Position numbers and translations under genes: made by a program. Positions 27,642 to 38,065 of a stretch of DNA of 64,000 bases are shown one piece after another (the stretch's first letter is position 1; the number at the start of each line of letters is the position of its first letter). A model generated the notes under the pieces. It saw nothing but the letters and a program-made list of their open reading frames with translations, had not been told where the DNA came from and did not search any database. Origin of the DNA: Arcanobacterium urinimassiliense (GTDB taxonomy: Bacteria; Actinomycetota; Actinomycetes; Actinomycetales; Actinomycetaceae); NCBI RefSeq assembly GCF_900119495.1, contig NZ_LT632435.1, positions 1,503,205 through 1,567,204 of the forward strand. Reading direction: 5' to 3'.

Positions 27642-27684
27642 GTAGCCGCTCCTTTCCACTATGCGGGAAAGGAGCGGCTACTTT
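27642..27684 (+). terminator. Hairpin between convergent ino1 and clpB
   Basis: A perfect 16-base stem (27642-27657 with 27666-27681) with an 8-base loop, followed by TTTAG on the plus strand. It probably ends ino1 and may also block leftward read-through from clpB. Confidence 0.75.
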
Positions 27685-27734
27685 AGTAAATGCCTATTCA
27701 CCTCACCAAAATAATCTGGCTCGGCGTAGTTTTC

Positions 27735-30371
27735 TCAGTCCGGCCGTTCCACAGAAAGCTGTAAGCGATGCTCCCGCTCGCCACCTTCTAAAGCTCCGGT
27801 ATCCAGATCAGCTACATCTACGCGCACAGTATCGCCATCCGTAATCTTGCCAGCAAGAATCTGCTTTGCCAGCTGATCGCCAATTTCGCGCTGAATAAGC
27901 CGCCGCAGCGGGCGCGCTCCAAAGGCAGGATCATAGCCCTCTACCGTGAGCAAATCTTTTGCCGCTTCGCTAATGTGCAGGTGCAACTGCCGGTTCTGCA
28001 AACGCCGCACCAATTGCTCCAGCTGCAAATCCACAATCTTACCAATCTGCTCGATAGTGAGTGGACGGAACATAATTACATCGTCGAGACGATTCAAAAA
28101 TTCCGGCTTAAAATGCTCCCGCACTAATTTCCATACTGCGGCATCTTTTTCGCTATCATCCAACTCTGCATCACTGAGATACTGCGAACCTAAATTGGAA
28201 GTGAGAATCAAGATAGTATTGCGGAAATCGACCGTACGCCCCTGCCCATCAGTCAAGCGACCATCGTCAAGCACCTGCAATAAAATATCAAATACTTCCG
28301 GATGCGCTTTCTCTACTTCGTCGAGCAGAATTACCGCATAGGGACGCCGGCGCACCGCCTCCGTAAGCTGGCCACCTTCTTCGTAGCCCACATATCCCGG
28401 AGGAGCTCCTACCAAGCGAGCTACCGAGTGCTTCTCTGCGTATTCCGACATATCGATGCGCACCATCGCCCGCTCATCGTCAAAGAGAAACTCTGCTAGC
28501 GATTTAGCTAGCTCGGTCTTTCCCACGCCAGTCGGACCTAAAAAGAGGAAAGAGCCAGACGGACGATTCGGATCAGCGATACCTGCCCGCGAGCGGCGCA
28601 CCGCATCGGCGACACTCTGTACCGCTTTCTCTTGGCCGATAAGACGCTCTCCGATGTGTTTCTCCATCGAGAGCAGCTTCTCCGTCTCTCCTTGCAGCAA
28701 TCTTCCCACTGGAATACCCGTCCAGGAAGCTACCACTTCGGCAATACCTTCCGCATCTACTCTCTCCGCAATCATGGGCTCAGTAGAATCTGCTTCTCTA
28801 TCCGCAGATTCTGCTGCAGCTATTTGCCGCTCTACCTCTGGAATATCTCCATTCTGCAACCGGCCTGCATCTTCATAGCGACCTTCTCGTACCGCTTTTT
28901 CTAATTCGGTACGCAGTTTATCGAGCTGTACTCGCAATTCTCCCACTTTATTGCGGCCGGCTTTTTCTAGCTGCCAACGAGCATTAAGGGTAGCGAGCTC
29001 TTCGGATTTATCCGCCAGCTCCGCTTCGAGTTTTTCTAAACGTTGCGCAGCAGCTACATCGGTATCGTCCTCTTCCGTATCTTCCAGATAGGCTTTCTCC
29101 ATTTTCAGCCGATCTACCTGCCGCTGCAATACGTCAATTTCTTCTGGAGAAGAATCTAATTCCATACGCAGGCGCGAGGCCGCTTCGTCGATTAAATCAA
29201 TAGCCTTATCGGGGAGCTGCCGCTCGGTAATATAGCGATCCGAAAGCGTCGCTGCCGCCACTAGCGCTCCATCCGAAATAGTCACCTTATGGTGGGCTTC
29301 ATATTTCGGAGCGATGCCGCGCAAAATAGCTACCGTGTCTTCTACACTCGGTTCTCCTACGTAAATTTGCTGGAATCTACGCTCTAGAGCAGGATCCTTT
29401 TCGATATTTTCGCGATACTCATCCAGAGTAGTAGCGCCCACCAGCCGTAGTTCGCCACGCGCCAGCATTGGCTTCAGCATATTGCCGGCATCCATAGCCC
29501 CATCAGCTCCGCCGCCAGCTCCCACTACCGTATGTAGCTCATCGATAAAAGTTACTACTTCTCCCGCAGAATCTTTTATCTCCTGTAGCACGGCCTTAAA
29601 ACGCTCTTCAAATTCACCGCGATATTTCGCACCAGCCACCATGGCCGCCACATCTAACTGAATCAGCCGCTTTCCCCGCAGCGATTCCGGCACATCGCCA
29701 TCTACAATACGCTGCGCCAAGCCTTCCACTACAGCAGTTTTACCGACTCCCGGCTCGCCAATCAGCACGGGGTTATTTTTAGTACGCCGCGAAAGCACCT
29801 GTACTACGCGGCGAATTTCGCTATCCCGCCCGATTACCGGATCGAGTTTGCCTTCCCGCGCCATTTGGGTCAAATCGCTACCATATTTTTCCAGAGCCTG
29901 GAAAGTACCTTCCGGATCGGGGTTATCCACTTTTGCACTTCCCCGCACCTGCGGCAAAGCAGCTGCTAGCTGCTCCCGCCCAGCTCCGGCCGTACGTAAA
30001 ATCTCTCCCGCCGATTGCGCCGAATCAGCCAAGGCGAGCAGCAGATGCTCCGTGGAAATATAGCTATCACCTAAAGCGGTAGCTTCTTTTCCGGCGTTGC
30101 TGAGAATTAAAGAAAAATTACGGGAAACTTGTGGCTGGCCTACATTCGCTCCACTTGCTCCCGGAAGTGCCGCTAATACTGCCTGTACCCGCTGGGCAAT
30201 AACGTTTTTATCTACCCCTACTGCCTCGAGTAAAGCTACAGCTATACCCGCAGGTTGATTTATTAATGCAGCTAAGAGGTGAGTTGGCTCCAGCTGCGGA
30301 TTTCCGGCTGCAGCAGCGCTCTGCATAGCTGCAGATACCGCTTCCTGCGCCTTTGTAGTCATCTTATCCAT
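27735..30371 (-). CDS. clpB: ATP-dependent disaggregase ClpB
   Basis: Hsp100 chaperone that rescues aggregated proteins with DnaK. About 878 residues: Clp N domain (1-145), AAA1 with [10 protein letters not shown] (about 205), a coiled-coil middle domain (about 400-530), AAA2 with [10 protein letters not shown] (about 615) and a C-terminal domain with [13 protein letters not shown]. The frame opens at 30401, but the ATG at 30371 ([11 protein letters not shown]) has GGAGGT seven bases upstream and matches the family start. A HAIR box lies 76 bases upstream, so HspR control is expected. Confidence 0.97.
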   Translation of the reverse strand: MDKMTTKAQEAVSAAMQSAAAAGNPQLEPTHLLAALINQPAGIAVALLEAVGVDKNVIAQRVQAVLAALPGASGANVGQPQVSRNFSLILSNAGKEATALGDSYISTEHLLLALADSAQSAGEILRTAGAGREQLAAALPQVRGSAKVDNPDPEGTFQALEKYGSDLTQMAREGKLDPVIGRDSEIRRVVQVLSRRTKNNPVLIGEPGVGKTAVVEGLAQRIVDGDVPESLRGKRLIQLDVAAMVAGAKYRGEFEERFKAVLQEIKDSAGEVVTFIDELHTVVGAGGGADGAMDAGNMLKPMLARGELRLVGATTLDEYRENIEKDPALERRFQQIYVGEPSVEDTVAILRGIAPKYEAHHKVTISDGALVAAATLSDRYITERQLPDKAIDLIDEAASRLRMELDSSPEEIDVLQRQVDRLKMEKAYLEDTEEDDTDVAAAQRLEKLEAELADKSEELATLNARWQLEKAGRNKVGELRVQLDKLRTELEKAVREGRYEDAGRLQNGDIPEVERQIAAAESADREADSTEPMIAERVDAEGIAEVVASWTGIPVGRLLQGETEKLLSMEKHIGERLIGQEKAVQSVADAVRRSRAGIADPNRPSGSFLFLGPTGVGKTELAKSLAEFLFDDERAMVRIDMSEYAEKHSVARLVGAPPGYVGYEEGGQLTEAVRRRPYAVILLDEVEKAHPEVFDILLQVLDDGRLTDGQGRTVDFRNTILILTSNLGSQYLSDAELDDSEKDAAVWKLVREHFKPEFLNRLDDVIMFRPLTIEQIGKIVDLQLEQLVRRLQNRQLHLHISEAAKDLLTVEGYDPAFGARPLRRLIQREIGDQLAKQILAGKITDGDTVRVDVADLDTGALEGGEREHRLQLSVERPD

Positions 30372-30446
30372 CTTATAGACCTCCGTCTTACGCACCGGCA
30401 TACCGGAGCGCTAAATTTTGTATTCATATACTGTAACGCAGAAAAC

Positions 30447-30467
30447 TTTGAGTCTATTCCACTCAAG
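30447..30467. promoter_or_regulatory. HspR operator (HAIR) upstream of clpB
   Basis: TTTGAGT-N7-ACTCAAG. It matches the HAIR consensus CTTGAGT-N7-ACTCAAG at 13 of 14 arm positions. It is 76-96 bases before the clpB start. Confidence 0.88.
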
Positions 30468-30566
30468 TTTAAATAGAGAGTGAACCGCCTCACCCTGAGC
30501 GCGCAACTGAATTCTTATTTCTTATTCGAAGCTTTTTCAGTACTTATTTTGGTATTTTTCAGGCAC

Positions 30567-31526
30567 TTATTCTGGCGCTTTTTCGGCTCCCACTCCCGGC
30601 CACCGCCACGCCACCGGCGAAATTTGCTCCGGAGTAAATACCTCTAAAAATTCGCTACTGCTCCGCACTTCTTCCCAACCCAAAGAAGCCGCGAGAAGCT
30701 GCACAATATCTGCCGCTTGCAACCCTAAATCCCGTAACTGGCTGAGGGTAACTGCACCATCTCTCTTGGCTAGGCGTTGCCCCGCCATATTCAAAACTAA
30801 AGGTACGTGGCAGTACTCTGGCCGCGGTATCCCCAACAGCTGCTGGAAATACACTTGCCGCGGCGTGGAGGGCAATAAATCATCTCCTCGTACTATCTGT
30901 GTAATTCCCATATCGCCGTCATCCAGCACCGATACAAAATTATAGGAATATACTCCGTCACCGCGTTTAAGCACGAAATCATCTACTAAACCGCAATATA
31001 ATCCCAGATTTTTATCATGCACTTCCAAGTGCTGATTTTCCGCTCGTAAACGCCACGCCACCTGCCGCCCAGGGCGCGCCGCAGCCCGCTCTGCGCGCTC
31101 TTCCGGCGATAAATTCCGGCAAATACCTGGATAAGCACCCGGCGGGGTATGCGGAGCAGAGGCAATTTCCGCTAATTCGCGGCGAGTACAGTAGCACGGA
31201 TAGAGTAAATCTTGGCCTTGCAACTCTTGAAAATAGTGATCATAAAAATCTTGCCGCTCCGACTGCTTTATCGGCGTAGCATCCCAGGTAATCCCCAGCG
31301 CTTCTAAATCATGCAATTGCCTATCTACATATAGCGGCCGCGAGCGCGTATCCAGATCTTCGATTCGTAAATAAAAATTCTTCCCCGCTTTTCGCGCATA
31401 AGCCCAAGCTAATAAGGCCGTACGCAAATTCCCTAAATGCAAATCGCCGGACGGAGAAGGCGCGTAGCGCCCCGCACCCGCACCGCAGATTTTTGCTTGC
31501 CAAAAAGCGGTATCTGGAAAATCCAT
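30567..31526 (-). CDS. gluQ: Glutamyl-Q tRNA(Asp) synthetase
   Basis: Truncated GluRS paralogue that attaches glutamate to the queuosine base of tRNA(Asp). 319 residues. The HIGH-type motif is YAPSPSGDLHLGNLRTALLA (about residues 21-40), the KMSKS loop is degenerate (RLAKRDGAVTL), and the zinc-site cysteines appear as CYCTRREL and YPGIC. It lacks the anticodon-binding domain, which separates it from a full GluRS. It is upstream of clpB on the same strand, but the HAIR-containing gap makes a separate clpB transcript likely. Confidence 0.9.
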   Translation of the reverse strand: MDFPDTAFWQAKICGAGAGRYAPSPSGDLHLGNLRTALLAWAYARKAGKNFYLRIEDLDTRSRPLYVDRQLHDLEALGITWDATPIKQSERQDFYDHYFQELQGQDLLYPCYCTRRELAEIASAPHTPPGAYPGICRNLSPEERAERAAARPGRQVAWRLRAENQHLEVHDKNLGLYCGLVDDFVLKRGDGVYSYNFVSVLDDGDMGITQIVRGDDLLPSTPRQVYFQQLLGIPRPEYCHVPLVLNMAGQRLAKRDGAVTLSQLRDLGLQAADIVQLLAASLGWEEVRSSSEFLEVFTPEQISPVAWRWPGVGAEKAPE

Positions 31527-31689
31527 ACTCTTATTCTGAAACAGGGCTACCTGAGGAGCAAACCATAGCGCTATTTTCGAGCGGATATACTGCTATTAAC
31601 TCTGCAATGTCGAAAAAATATTAGACGTAGCTAGCCACAGCCAATAGTATTAAATAGCGAGTACGGTACAGAACAATAAAGGCAGAAAA

Positions 31690-32403
31690 ATGCAGATTCA
31701 CACTTTTGCAGAAGTAATCTCTCCCGAAATAGATAATGCCTTATATCGCGCAACTATTGAGAATTTACAAACTCTGGGAACTCCAGTAAAGGCAGAATTT
31801 CCGGGAGAAATTCCCGGGGCGGCTGCAAAAATAGCTGCTATTTGCCCGCAATTTTACTGTGTAGCTGCCGGCGCACCCATAGCCGAGCAAGCCCCCACAG
31901 ATGCGCCTACAGATACACCAACAGACGCACCGAACGCAACTGTGAAAAATGCGCCGTATCAATACGTCGCAGTACTGGAGAGCCAAAAGTTTTCCGTAGC
32001 AGCCGCCACACTCGGCGATTTACCTCTTATATGTTTAATAGACGCCCAAACACATCCACAGGAGGCAGCACAAGCTGAAAACTGGGCAGCTAAATACCCT
32101 TGGCAGGTGCTCGTCTGCGAAAAAGATGGCCGCTGGACGCTACACCAAAAAGCACATACTCCACACACTTTGCCAGCTTTTACGCAAACTGAAACTGCTG
32201 GTAACACAGGATCTACTAGCGATATCGGAACTACCATTACTAGCGGAGCTAATAGCGAAACCACAGGTTTCGCGAACTGGGCAGGATTTGTAGCTGGATT
32301 CCTCAATGCGCTCTCTGCTGGATTAGATATAGAGCGCGCCGCTCTTTTTGCACAGTACATAGCGGCAGGGATGGGTGATTTTCCCAGCGGATTATTATCC
32401 TAG
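31690..32403 (+). CDS. Hypothetical protein, faint PfkB-kinase-like C-terminus
   Basis: 237 residues of unknown function. The N-terminal 60 residues look like a mixed alpha/beta fold, and a Thr/Pro/Asp-rich linker sits at about residues 66-82. The C-terminal FVAGFLNALSAGLDIERAAL (about residues 202-221) resembles the helix after the catalytic GAGD motif of PfkB/ribokinase-type kinases, but the aspartate position is not conserved (the text before it reads FANWAG). No other kinase motif is seen. AAAGGCAG lies before the ATG. It is divergent from gluQ and convergent with hspR. Possibly a decayed or rapidly evolving protein. Confidence 0.65.
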   Translation: MQIHTFAEVISPEIDNALYRATIENLQTLGTPVKAEFPGEIPGAAAKIAAICPQFYCVAAGAPIAEQAPTDAPTDTPTDAPNATVKNAPYQYVAVLESQKFSVAAATLGDLPLICLIDAQTHPQEAAQAENWAAKYPWQVLVCEKDGRWTLHQKAHTPHTLPAFTQTETAGNTGSTSDIGTTITSGANSETTGFANWAGFVAGFLNALSAGLDIERAALFAQYIAAGMGDFPSGLLS

Positions 32404-32516
32404 TCCTTTCCTAAACTCTTTCCCCTAGATTTACCCTAAACTCTCTCCTCAAATCTCCCTTCTTCGGGGAATTTTCTCTGCGAAATTTTCTCTAAGGAAT
32501 TTTCAGAGCAATTATT

Positions 32517-33020
32517 TTACGAAGGAAAAAGCGTAAGCCGCCGGGGATTCCAGACCACTAAATCTTGCGAATCGCTCTGCCCTTGCCGGCGTAAAGCAGC
32601 CCGTAATTGATCTAAACGCTCTGCCATCATCACTTGGCCTTCGGCGCTGGCGGCAAATACCCGATTATCTTTCCGGTATTGCCGCTCTAATTCTGCCCGC
32701 ATGATTTCTCCCAATTGGCTCATGCGCTCTAGCTGCTTTTCCAAATGCACGCGGGTAGCTTCTAATTTTTCTACTTCCCGCTTCAATTCAAGGATTCGAG
32801 CAATACCTGAAAGATTTATACCTTCTTCTTGGGAAAGACGCTGCACCTCAATTAGTTTATCTACATCTGTAAGAGAATAACGCCGTCCGCCGCCGCGTGC
32901 GCGGCGCGCCGGCACTAAGCCTAAGCGATCGTACTGGCGCACCGTCTGAGCATGCATTCCCGCCAGCTCCGCAGCGACAGAAACGGTGAGGATAGGGGCA
33001 CTTCGCGATACTTTAGCCAT
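32517..33020 (-). CDS. hspR: Heat-shock repressor HspR (MerR family)
   Basis: Represses the dnaK operon and clpB through HAIR sites. 167 residues; a MerR-type winged helix occupies about residues 9-80 (ILTVSVAAELAGMHAQTVRQ, then YDRLGLVPARRARGGGRRYS), followed by a coiled coil (about 75-120). It is the last gene of dnaK-grpE-dnaJ-hspR, the actinobacterial order, so repressor level is tied to the operon. AGGAG precedes the ATG. Two HAIR boxes in the window (36777 and 30447) are the expected targets. Confidence 0.93.
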   Translation of the reverse strand: MAKVSRSAPILTVSVAAELAGMHAQTVRQYDRLGLVPARRARGGGRRYSLTDVDKLIEVQRLSQEEGINLSGIARILELKREVEKLEATRVHLEKQLERMSQLGEIMRAELERQYRKDNRVFAASAEGQVMMAERLDQLRAALRRQGQSDSQDLVVWNPRRLTLFPS

Positions 33021-33052
33021 CTTTTCTCCTATTTTCTCCGAAACCCTATCCC

Positions 33053-34063
33053 TTACAGTTTAGCCATTTCCTTTAGCTTTTCGCGCGGATCTGCTCCTTC
33101 AGCACTGCGGCGGAATTCTTCTACCGCGGCGCGGCTCGCTTCCGAAAGTTTCTTCGGCACCACTACCTTTAGACGCACATATAAATCGCCTTGCTTACCT
33201 TGCACATTACGCAGACCCTTACCACGCACGCGCAGCAGCTTATCGGTAGAAGACCCGGCAGGTACTTTCACTCCCACGATTTCTCCAGAAATCGTCGGCA
33301 CTTCAATAGTCGCTCCCAGAGCCGCCTCATCGAAAGAAATTGGCACGTTTTCGTACACATCTCTTCCCTGCACCTCAAATACAGGGTGAGGCTCCACCGT
33401 CACCTGTAGAATAATATCTCCTGGGGCTCCCCCATTTATTCCCGGCTGTCCTTTACCGGCAATACGAATTTTTTGCCCATTCGTCACTCCGGCCGGCACG
33501 CGCGCCGTAACTGCAGAATTACCGTTTTGCACTTTTACTGTAGTGCCAGCTACTGCCTCTCGAAGCGGAATCGATACTTGGGAATTAATATTGGCCCCGC
33601 GCTCTGAGCGACGGCGTGAATTAAAACCATTAAAGCCACCGAAACTTCCCGCACTGGCATAACCGTTTCCAGCACGAGCACCGCCTCCGAACATCGACGA
33701 AAGAACATCTTCAAAGCCAGCTCCACCGCCACTGGTAGAAAAGCGCACTTTTCCACCTGGACCACTGAACATAGAAAACATATCTTCGAAACTGCCATCA
33801 CTTCCGGGAGCAAAACGAGCTCCTCCGCCTGCCATGGCGCGAATAGCATCGTATTCCTTGCGCTTCCCGTCATCGGACAGCACCTGATAGGCTTCGGCTA
33901 CTTCTTTAAACTTTTCTTCGGCTTTCTTATCGCCCGGATTCTGATCGGGGTGATATTTACGTGCCAGCTTCCGATAGGCTTTTTTAATATCCTTAGCATC
34001 GGCATCTTTCGCTACCCCGAGTACTTGATAAAAATCTTTTGCCATCCAATCTTGATTAGCCAT
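33053..34063 (-). CDS. dnaJ: DnaJ-type co-chaperone without zinc finger (CbpA class)
   Basis: Stimulates DnaK ATPase. About 336 residues: J domain at the N-terminus with [10 protein letters not shown] (HPD intact), a Gly/Phe-rich segment (about 75-150), and two C-terminal substrate domains. None of the four CxxCxGxG zinc repeats of classical DnaJ is present, so it is the type II form. The frame opens at 34072 with GTG; the ATG at 34063 sits seven bases after GGAGGT and is preferred. It lies between grpE and hspR. Confidence 0.92.
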   Translation of the reverse strand: MANQDWMAKDFYQVLGVAKDADAKDIKKAYRKLARKYHPDQNPGDKKAEEKFKEVAEAYQVLSDDGKRKEYDAIRAMAGGGARFAPGSDGSFEDMFSMFSGPGGKVRFSTSGGGAGFEDVLSSMFGGGARAGNGYASAGSFGGFNGFNSRRRSERGANINSQVSIPLREAVAGTTVKVQNGNSAVTARVPAGVTNGQKIRIAGKGQPGINGGAPGDIILQVTVEPHPVFEVQGRDVYENVPISFDEAALGATIEVPTISGEIVGVKVPAGSSTDKLLRVRGKGLRNVQGKQGDLYVRLKVVVPKKLSEASRAAVEEFRRSAEGADPREKLKEMAKL

Positions 34064-34119
34064 CACGCTCACCTCCTATTTCTATAAAATTTTGCGCCTA
34101 GCAATATCTCCACCAATTT

Positions 34120-34698
34120 TCACTCCGGAGATACCACTCCTACCCGGGCTGGACGCAGTACCTTTTCTCCCGTCCGATATCCCGGCTGCATAAGCTGGGC
34201 TATTTCTTCTTTTTCCACCTCTGCCGAAGTCTGATGCATCAACGCTTCATGCAACTGTGGATCAAATTCATCGCCCGCCTGTCCGTAGCGCTCTAATTGA
34301 AAATTAGTTTTTAAGGTATTTTCCAGCTCTTCCACCACAGCTCCAGCCGAACCTTGCAAATCACCGTGCACCCGAGCTAGCTCCGCATTGTCCAGCACTC
34401 CGAGGAGGCTTTCCAAGACTTTCTGCACCCCAATTTCCTGGTAACGCAGATTTTCCTGCTTTGCCCGTTTCACATAACCGTTATACTCCTGCTGTAGGTT
34501 GTAGTTATCAGCTTGAGCACGCGCTAATTTATCTTTTAGCTCGGTTACTTCCAATAAGGCCTGATCTAACTCCGAAAGCTCCGCAATCCCCTCCGCAGCC
34601 GGTTCGCCCTTATCTGCTGCACCGGCTAGGTCAGCAGCTAAATTTTCCGGCTCTTGTGGCGAAAAATTTTGCTCTTGCTCTTTTTTCTCTTCCGACAT
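34120..34698 (-). CDS. grpE: Nucleotide-exchange factor GrpE
   Basis: Exchanges ADP on DnaK. About 192 residues: acidic N-terminus, long coiled coil (about 60-110), then the beta domain ending with PGYRTGEKVLRPARVGVV, the family signature. The frame is open to 34740; the ATG at 34698 (MSEEKKEQEQ) has AAGGAGA upstream. Preceded by the T-less hairpin that follows dnaK. Confidence 0.94.
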   Translation of the reverse strand: MSEEKKEQEQNFSPQEPENLAADLAGAADKGEPAAEGIAELSELDQALLEVTELKDKLARAQADNYNLQQEYNGYVKRAKQENLRYQEIGVQKVLESLLGVLDNAELARVHGDLQGSAGAVVEELENTLKTNFQLERYGQAGDEFDPQLHEALMHQTSAEVEKEEIAQLMQPGYRTGEKVLRPARVGVVSPE

Positions 34699-34722
34699 TC
34701 CACTTCTCCTTACAGCTCTCTC

Positions 34723-34757
34723 CCGGGGCAGAGTATCCAAAAGATACTCTGCCCCGG
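34723..34757 (-). promoter_or_regulatory. T-less intercistronic hairpin between dnaK and grpE
   Basis: A perfect 15-base stem (34723-34737 with 34743-34757) and a 5-base loop, without a T-run on the minus strand. It probably stabilises the dnaK message or partly stops transcription, keeping DnaK in excess of GrpE and DnaJ. Confidence 0.78.
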
Positions 34758-34786
34758 TATTTAATTACTAATAGCCGCCGCGCGGA

Positions 34787-36661
34787 TTAGTTTTTATCGC
34801 CTTCTTCGTCCACGATTTCGGCATCGACTACGTCATCTTCTCCTGCTTGCGCATTCTGCGCCGCTTCGCTCCAGCCATCTTGGCCAGCTTCTGCTTGCGC
34901 CGCTTGCGCTTGGGCATAGAGAGCCTGCCCAATTTGCTGCGCCTTCTGATTCATCTCTTCTTGCGCAGCTTTAATGGCTTCAACATCGTCGCCTTCCAGC
35001 GCTTTCTTCAGTTTCGCCGCTGCTTCGCTCACTTCACTGCTCACAGCTTCATCGAGCTTGTCTTTATTGTCTGCCAACAATTTCTCGATGCTGTACACCT
35101 GCTGCTCAGCAGCATTGCGTAATTCAGTTTCTTCCTTACGCTTCTCATCTTCCGCAGCGTGCTCTTCTGCTTCCTTCACCATCCGGTCGATATCTTCTTT
35201 CGAAAGTGCCGATCCGCCGGTGATAGTCACAGACTGCTCCTTGCCCGTACCCAAATCCTTTGCAGATACGTGCACAATGCCGTTGGCGTCAATATCGAAA
35301 GTAACTTCAATCTGCGGTACTCCGCGCGGTGCCGGTGCAATTCCCGAAAGTTCGAAAGTGCCGAGCAACTTATTATCGCGCGCAAAAGAACGCTCACCCT
35401 GGTACACCTGAATGAGTACCGAAGGCTGATTATCAGCTGCCGTCGAGAATAGCTCACTCCGCTTCGTGGGGATAGCAGTATTCCGCTCAATTAGCTTGGT
35501 GAGAATACCACCGTTAGTTTCAATTCCGAGCGAAAGCGGGGTGACGTCGATCAAGAGTACGTCATTGCGATCGCCGGTAATTACTCCAGCCTGCAGAGCA
35601 GCTCCTACTGCTACAACTTCGTCCGGATTTACTCCCTTATTAGGCTCTTTACCGCCCGTCAGTTCCTTAACCACTTCGGTAACTGCCGGCATCCGGGTGG
35701 AGCCTCCTACCATTACCACATGGTCAATTTCGGAAAGCTTAATATCAGCATCTTTTATTACATTCTGGAAAGGTACCTTGGTGCGCTCCAGTAAATCTTT
35801 CGTCATATCTTCGAACTTGGCCCGGCTCAACTTCTCATCGAGATGAATCGGCCCATTCTCACTCATCGAGAGATACTGCAGAGTGATATTTGTGGTCGTA
35901 GCAGAAGAGAGCTCTTTCTTAGCTTGTTCTGCTGCTTCCTTTAAACGCTGTAGAGCGATCTTATCCTTTGAAAGATCCACACCGTCTTTATTCTTCACTT
36001 GGGTAATCAGCCAATCTACGATTCGTTGATCCCAATCATCGCCGCCGAGTTTATTATCGCCCGAAGTGGCGCGCACCTGAATAGTGGAGAATCCATCGTC
36101 ATCTTTTCCGACTTCCAGTAAAGACACGTCAAAAGTGCCACCACCCAAATCGAATACCAAGATGAGTTCATCTTCCTTACCTTTTTCCAAACCATAAGCG
36201 AGCGCTGCCGCCGTCGGTTCGTTCACAATGCGCTGCACATTCAATCCAGCAATCTGCCCGGCATCCTTCGTGGCCTGCCGCTGAGCATCATTGAAGTAGG
36301 CTGGCACAGTAATTACTGCGTCCGTCACTTTTTCACCTAAATAGGCCTCGGCGTCTTTCTTTAATTTCTGCAAAATAAAAGCCGAGATTTGCTGCGGAGT
36401 GTAATCCTTGCCGTCAATTTCAATCTTCCAGTTCGGATCGCCCATATGCCGCTTTACCGAAGATACCGTCCGATCCACATTGGTGACGGCCTGTCGCTTA
36501 GCGATTTCTCCTACTAAAATTTCACCACTCTTAGAAAATCCCACTACCGAGGGAGTGGTGCGCTGCCCTTCCGCATTGGCAATTACCGTGGGTTCGCCGC
36601 CTTCGAGGACGGAGACCACAGAATTCGTAGTTCCTAAATCAATTCCTACTGCCCGAGTCAT
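34787..36661 (-). CDS. dnaK: Chaperone DnaK (Hsp70)
   Basis: 624 residues. It starts [18 protein letters not shown] and has the phosphate-2 motif [15 protein letters not shown] (about residues 170-184), the hinge [11 protein letters not shown] and a typical C-terminus ([12 protein letters not shown]). The frame is open to 36727, but the ATG at 36661 has AAAGGAGAAG upstream and matches the family start. First gene of the heat-shock operon; a HAIR-like site lies 116 bases upstream. Confidence 0.98.
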   Translation of the reverse strand: MTRAVGIDLGTTNSVVSVLEGGEPTVIANAEGQRTTPSVVGFSKSGEILVGEIAKRQAVTNVDRTVSSVKRHMGDPNWKIEIDGKDYTPQQISAFILQKLKKDAEAYLGEKVTDAVITVPAYFNDAQRQATKDAGQIAGLNVQRIVNEPTAAALAYGLEKGKEDELILVFDLGGGTFDVSLLEVGKDDDGFSTIQVRATSGDNKLGGDDWDQRIVDWLITQVKNKDGVDLSKDKIALQRLKEAAEQAKKELSSATTTNITLQYLSMSENGPIHLDEKLSRAKFEDMTKDLLERTKVPFQNVIKDADIKLSEIDHVVMVGGSTRMPAVTEVVKELTGGKEPNKGVNPDEVVAVGAALQAGVITGDRNDVLLIDVTPLSLGIETNGGILTKLIERNTAIPTKRSELFSTAADNQPSVLIQVYQGERSFARDNKLLGTFELSGIAPAPRGVPQIEVTFDIDANGIVHVSAKDLGTGKEQSVTITGGSALSKEDIDRMVKEAEEHAAEDEKRKEETELRNAAEQQVYSIEKLLADNKDKLDEAVSSEVSEAAAKLKKALEGDDVEAIKAAQEEMNQKAQQIGQALYAQAQAAQAEAGQDGWSEAAQNAQAGEDDVVDAEIVDEEGDKN

Positions 36662-36776
36662 TTCTTCTCCTTTACTAGCCGGCGAAGCGCTTACTCGCGA
36701 TTCTCCGCTATACTTCTTAACTTTCACTTCAAGTCTGCCTTATCAATTGAACTTATGTCCAATCGGTACATCATTT

Positions 36777-36797
36777 CTTGAGTCCAATAAGCTCAAC
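36777..36797. promoter_or_regulatory. HspR operator (HAIR) upstream of dnaK
   Basis: CTTGAGT-N7-GCTCAAC: the left arm is perfect and the right arm differs from ACTCAAG at its two end bases. It sits 116-136 bases before the dnaK start codon, in a 357-base gap with no other gene. Confidence 0.8.
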
Positions 36798-37006
36798 TCT
36801 TAAGCGAGAAATTTTATTCCCACATCTTGCAAATGCTGCTTTTTATTTCCCTGCCCCCTTTCCAGCACCAATAAAATTGCAGGAAAAAATCCCAGTTCAG
36901 CGGGTTATTTTTTCAGTTACCGCTTTTGATTTTTCTAAAAAGTGATAAAGGTCATAGCTTAATTTTGCAGGCTGAGTAAATTGCCTTGCTCGCCCACCCT
37001 ATATGC

Positions 37007-37012
37007 CATAAT
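37007..37012 (+). promoter_or_regulatory. -10-like box (CATAAT) of the glucokinase gene
   Basis: CATAAT ends seven bases before the ATG at 37019 and there is no ribosome-binding site, so the message may be leaderless. Confidence 0.35.
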
Positions 37013-37018
37013 GAAGCT

Positions 37019-37966
37019 ATGAGCTTGAGTATCGGAGTAGATATCGGCGGCACAAAGATAGCCGCCGGCGTAGTAGACGAAGCGGGCACGATTCTCGCAC
37101 GCCGCCGGCGCCCGAGTCCGGCAGATGATTCCAACGCTGCCCTCCGGATTACTACCGAAATAGTGCAGGAATTAGTTGCAGAGTTCCCGGTGGCCACGAT
37201 TGGCATCGGTGTGCCCGGATTCGTAGATCCTAGCCAGAAAAAAATCATTTTTGGCCCTAATATCGACTGGGACGGTGCCGATATCGGCGGGCAAGTAGCC
37301 ACCGCCACCGGCTTAGCTTGCTATTTAGAGAATGATGCCAACGCCGCTGCTTGGGGGGAATATAAATTTGGCGCCGCTAGCTCCTATCACTCTCCTATTA
37401 CAGTAACTATCGGTACCGGAATTGGGGGCGGCATTATTATTGACGGTAAACTCCTGCGCGGCGCCAGCGGGTTTGCCGGAGAAATCGGACATATGGAAAT
37501 AGTGCCCGACGGATTACCGTGCGGATGCGGGCAAAAAGGTTGCTGGGAAGTATATGGCTCTGGCAATGCGCTCACTGCCACGGCGCGCAAATTAGCGGCG
37601 AGCTACCCCGCACGCGCAGCGCGCCTACTGGAACTCGCCGGTGGAAAAGTGGAAGCAATTAGCGGATTACTAATCACCGAAGCCGCACAGCAAGGAGATA
37701 GCGCCGCGCAAACTGCCTTTAGCGAAACTGGAAAATGGATTGGAAAAGGACTCGCCAACTTAGCCGCAATTTTCGATCCGGACGCTTTTGTACTCTCAGG
37801 TGGGGTTTGTGAAGCCAAAGATTTACTCCTTGCACCCGTGCAGAGCACTTTCACCGCAAATCTGACTATGGCGGCACACCGCCCCCAGCCGGATTTAGTG
37901 ATTGCCCAGCTAGGAAACGAAGCCGGACTAATCGGAGCAGCTGATCTTGCTAGGTGCCATCCCTAG
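37019..37966 (+). CDS. glk: ROK-family glucokinase
   Basis: Phosphorylates glucose for glycolysis. 315 residues from the ATG at 37019 (the frame opens at 36986). It starts SLSIGVDIGGTKIAAGVV (ATP site) and contains ENDANAAAWGEY (catalytic Asp), TIGTGIGGGIIIDG, and the ROK zinc motif CGCGQKGCWE (about residues 164-173). No helix-turn-helix is present, so it is a kinase and not a repressor. Other ROK sugar kinases are possible, but this length and zinc pattern favour glucokinase. It is the last chromosomal gene before the composite insertion. Confidence 0.88.
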   Translation: MSLSIGVDIGGTKIAAGVVDEAGTILARRRRPSPADDSNAALRITTEIVQELVAEFPVATIGIGVPGFVDPSQKKIIFGPNIDWDGADIGGQVATATGLACYLENDANAAAWGEYKFGAASSYHSPITVTIGTGIGGGIIIDGKLLRGASGFAGEIGHMEIVPDGLPCGCGQKGCWEVYGSGNALTATARKLAASYPARAARLLELAGGKVEAISGLLITEAAQQGDSAAQTAFSETGKWIGKGLANLAAIFDPDAFVLSGGVCEAKDLLLAPVQSTFTANLTMAAHRPQPDLVIAQLGNEAGLIGAADLARCHP

Positions 37967-38028
37967 ATAAAACTTCCCGAATGCTGCCTCAAGCGCGAAC
38001 TAGTAAAACTAGCGGGGGCTACCGGTTT

Positions 38029-38056
38029 TGAACTAGCCCCTGAAAGTTGGACTGGT
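38029..38056 (+). repeat. Solitary IS3-type terminal repeat
   Basis: Matches the left end of the complete IS (45582-45608) at about 22 of 27 positions, including the core CCCCTGAA and GTTGGACT. No IS coding sequence adjoins it; the nucleotidase remnant begins ten bases further in. Confidence 0.7.
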
Positions 38057-38065
38057 TTAATTCTA

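Noticed and set aside
37967-38028. Hairpin GGGGCTA...TAGCCCC after the glucokinase gene as a terminator
   Set aside because: The stem is only seven bases with a long loop and no T-run, and the right arm overlaps the IS-like end, so the pairing may be accidental.
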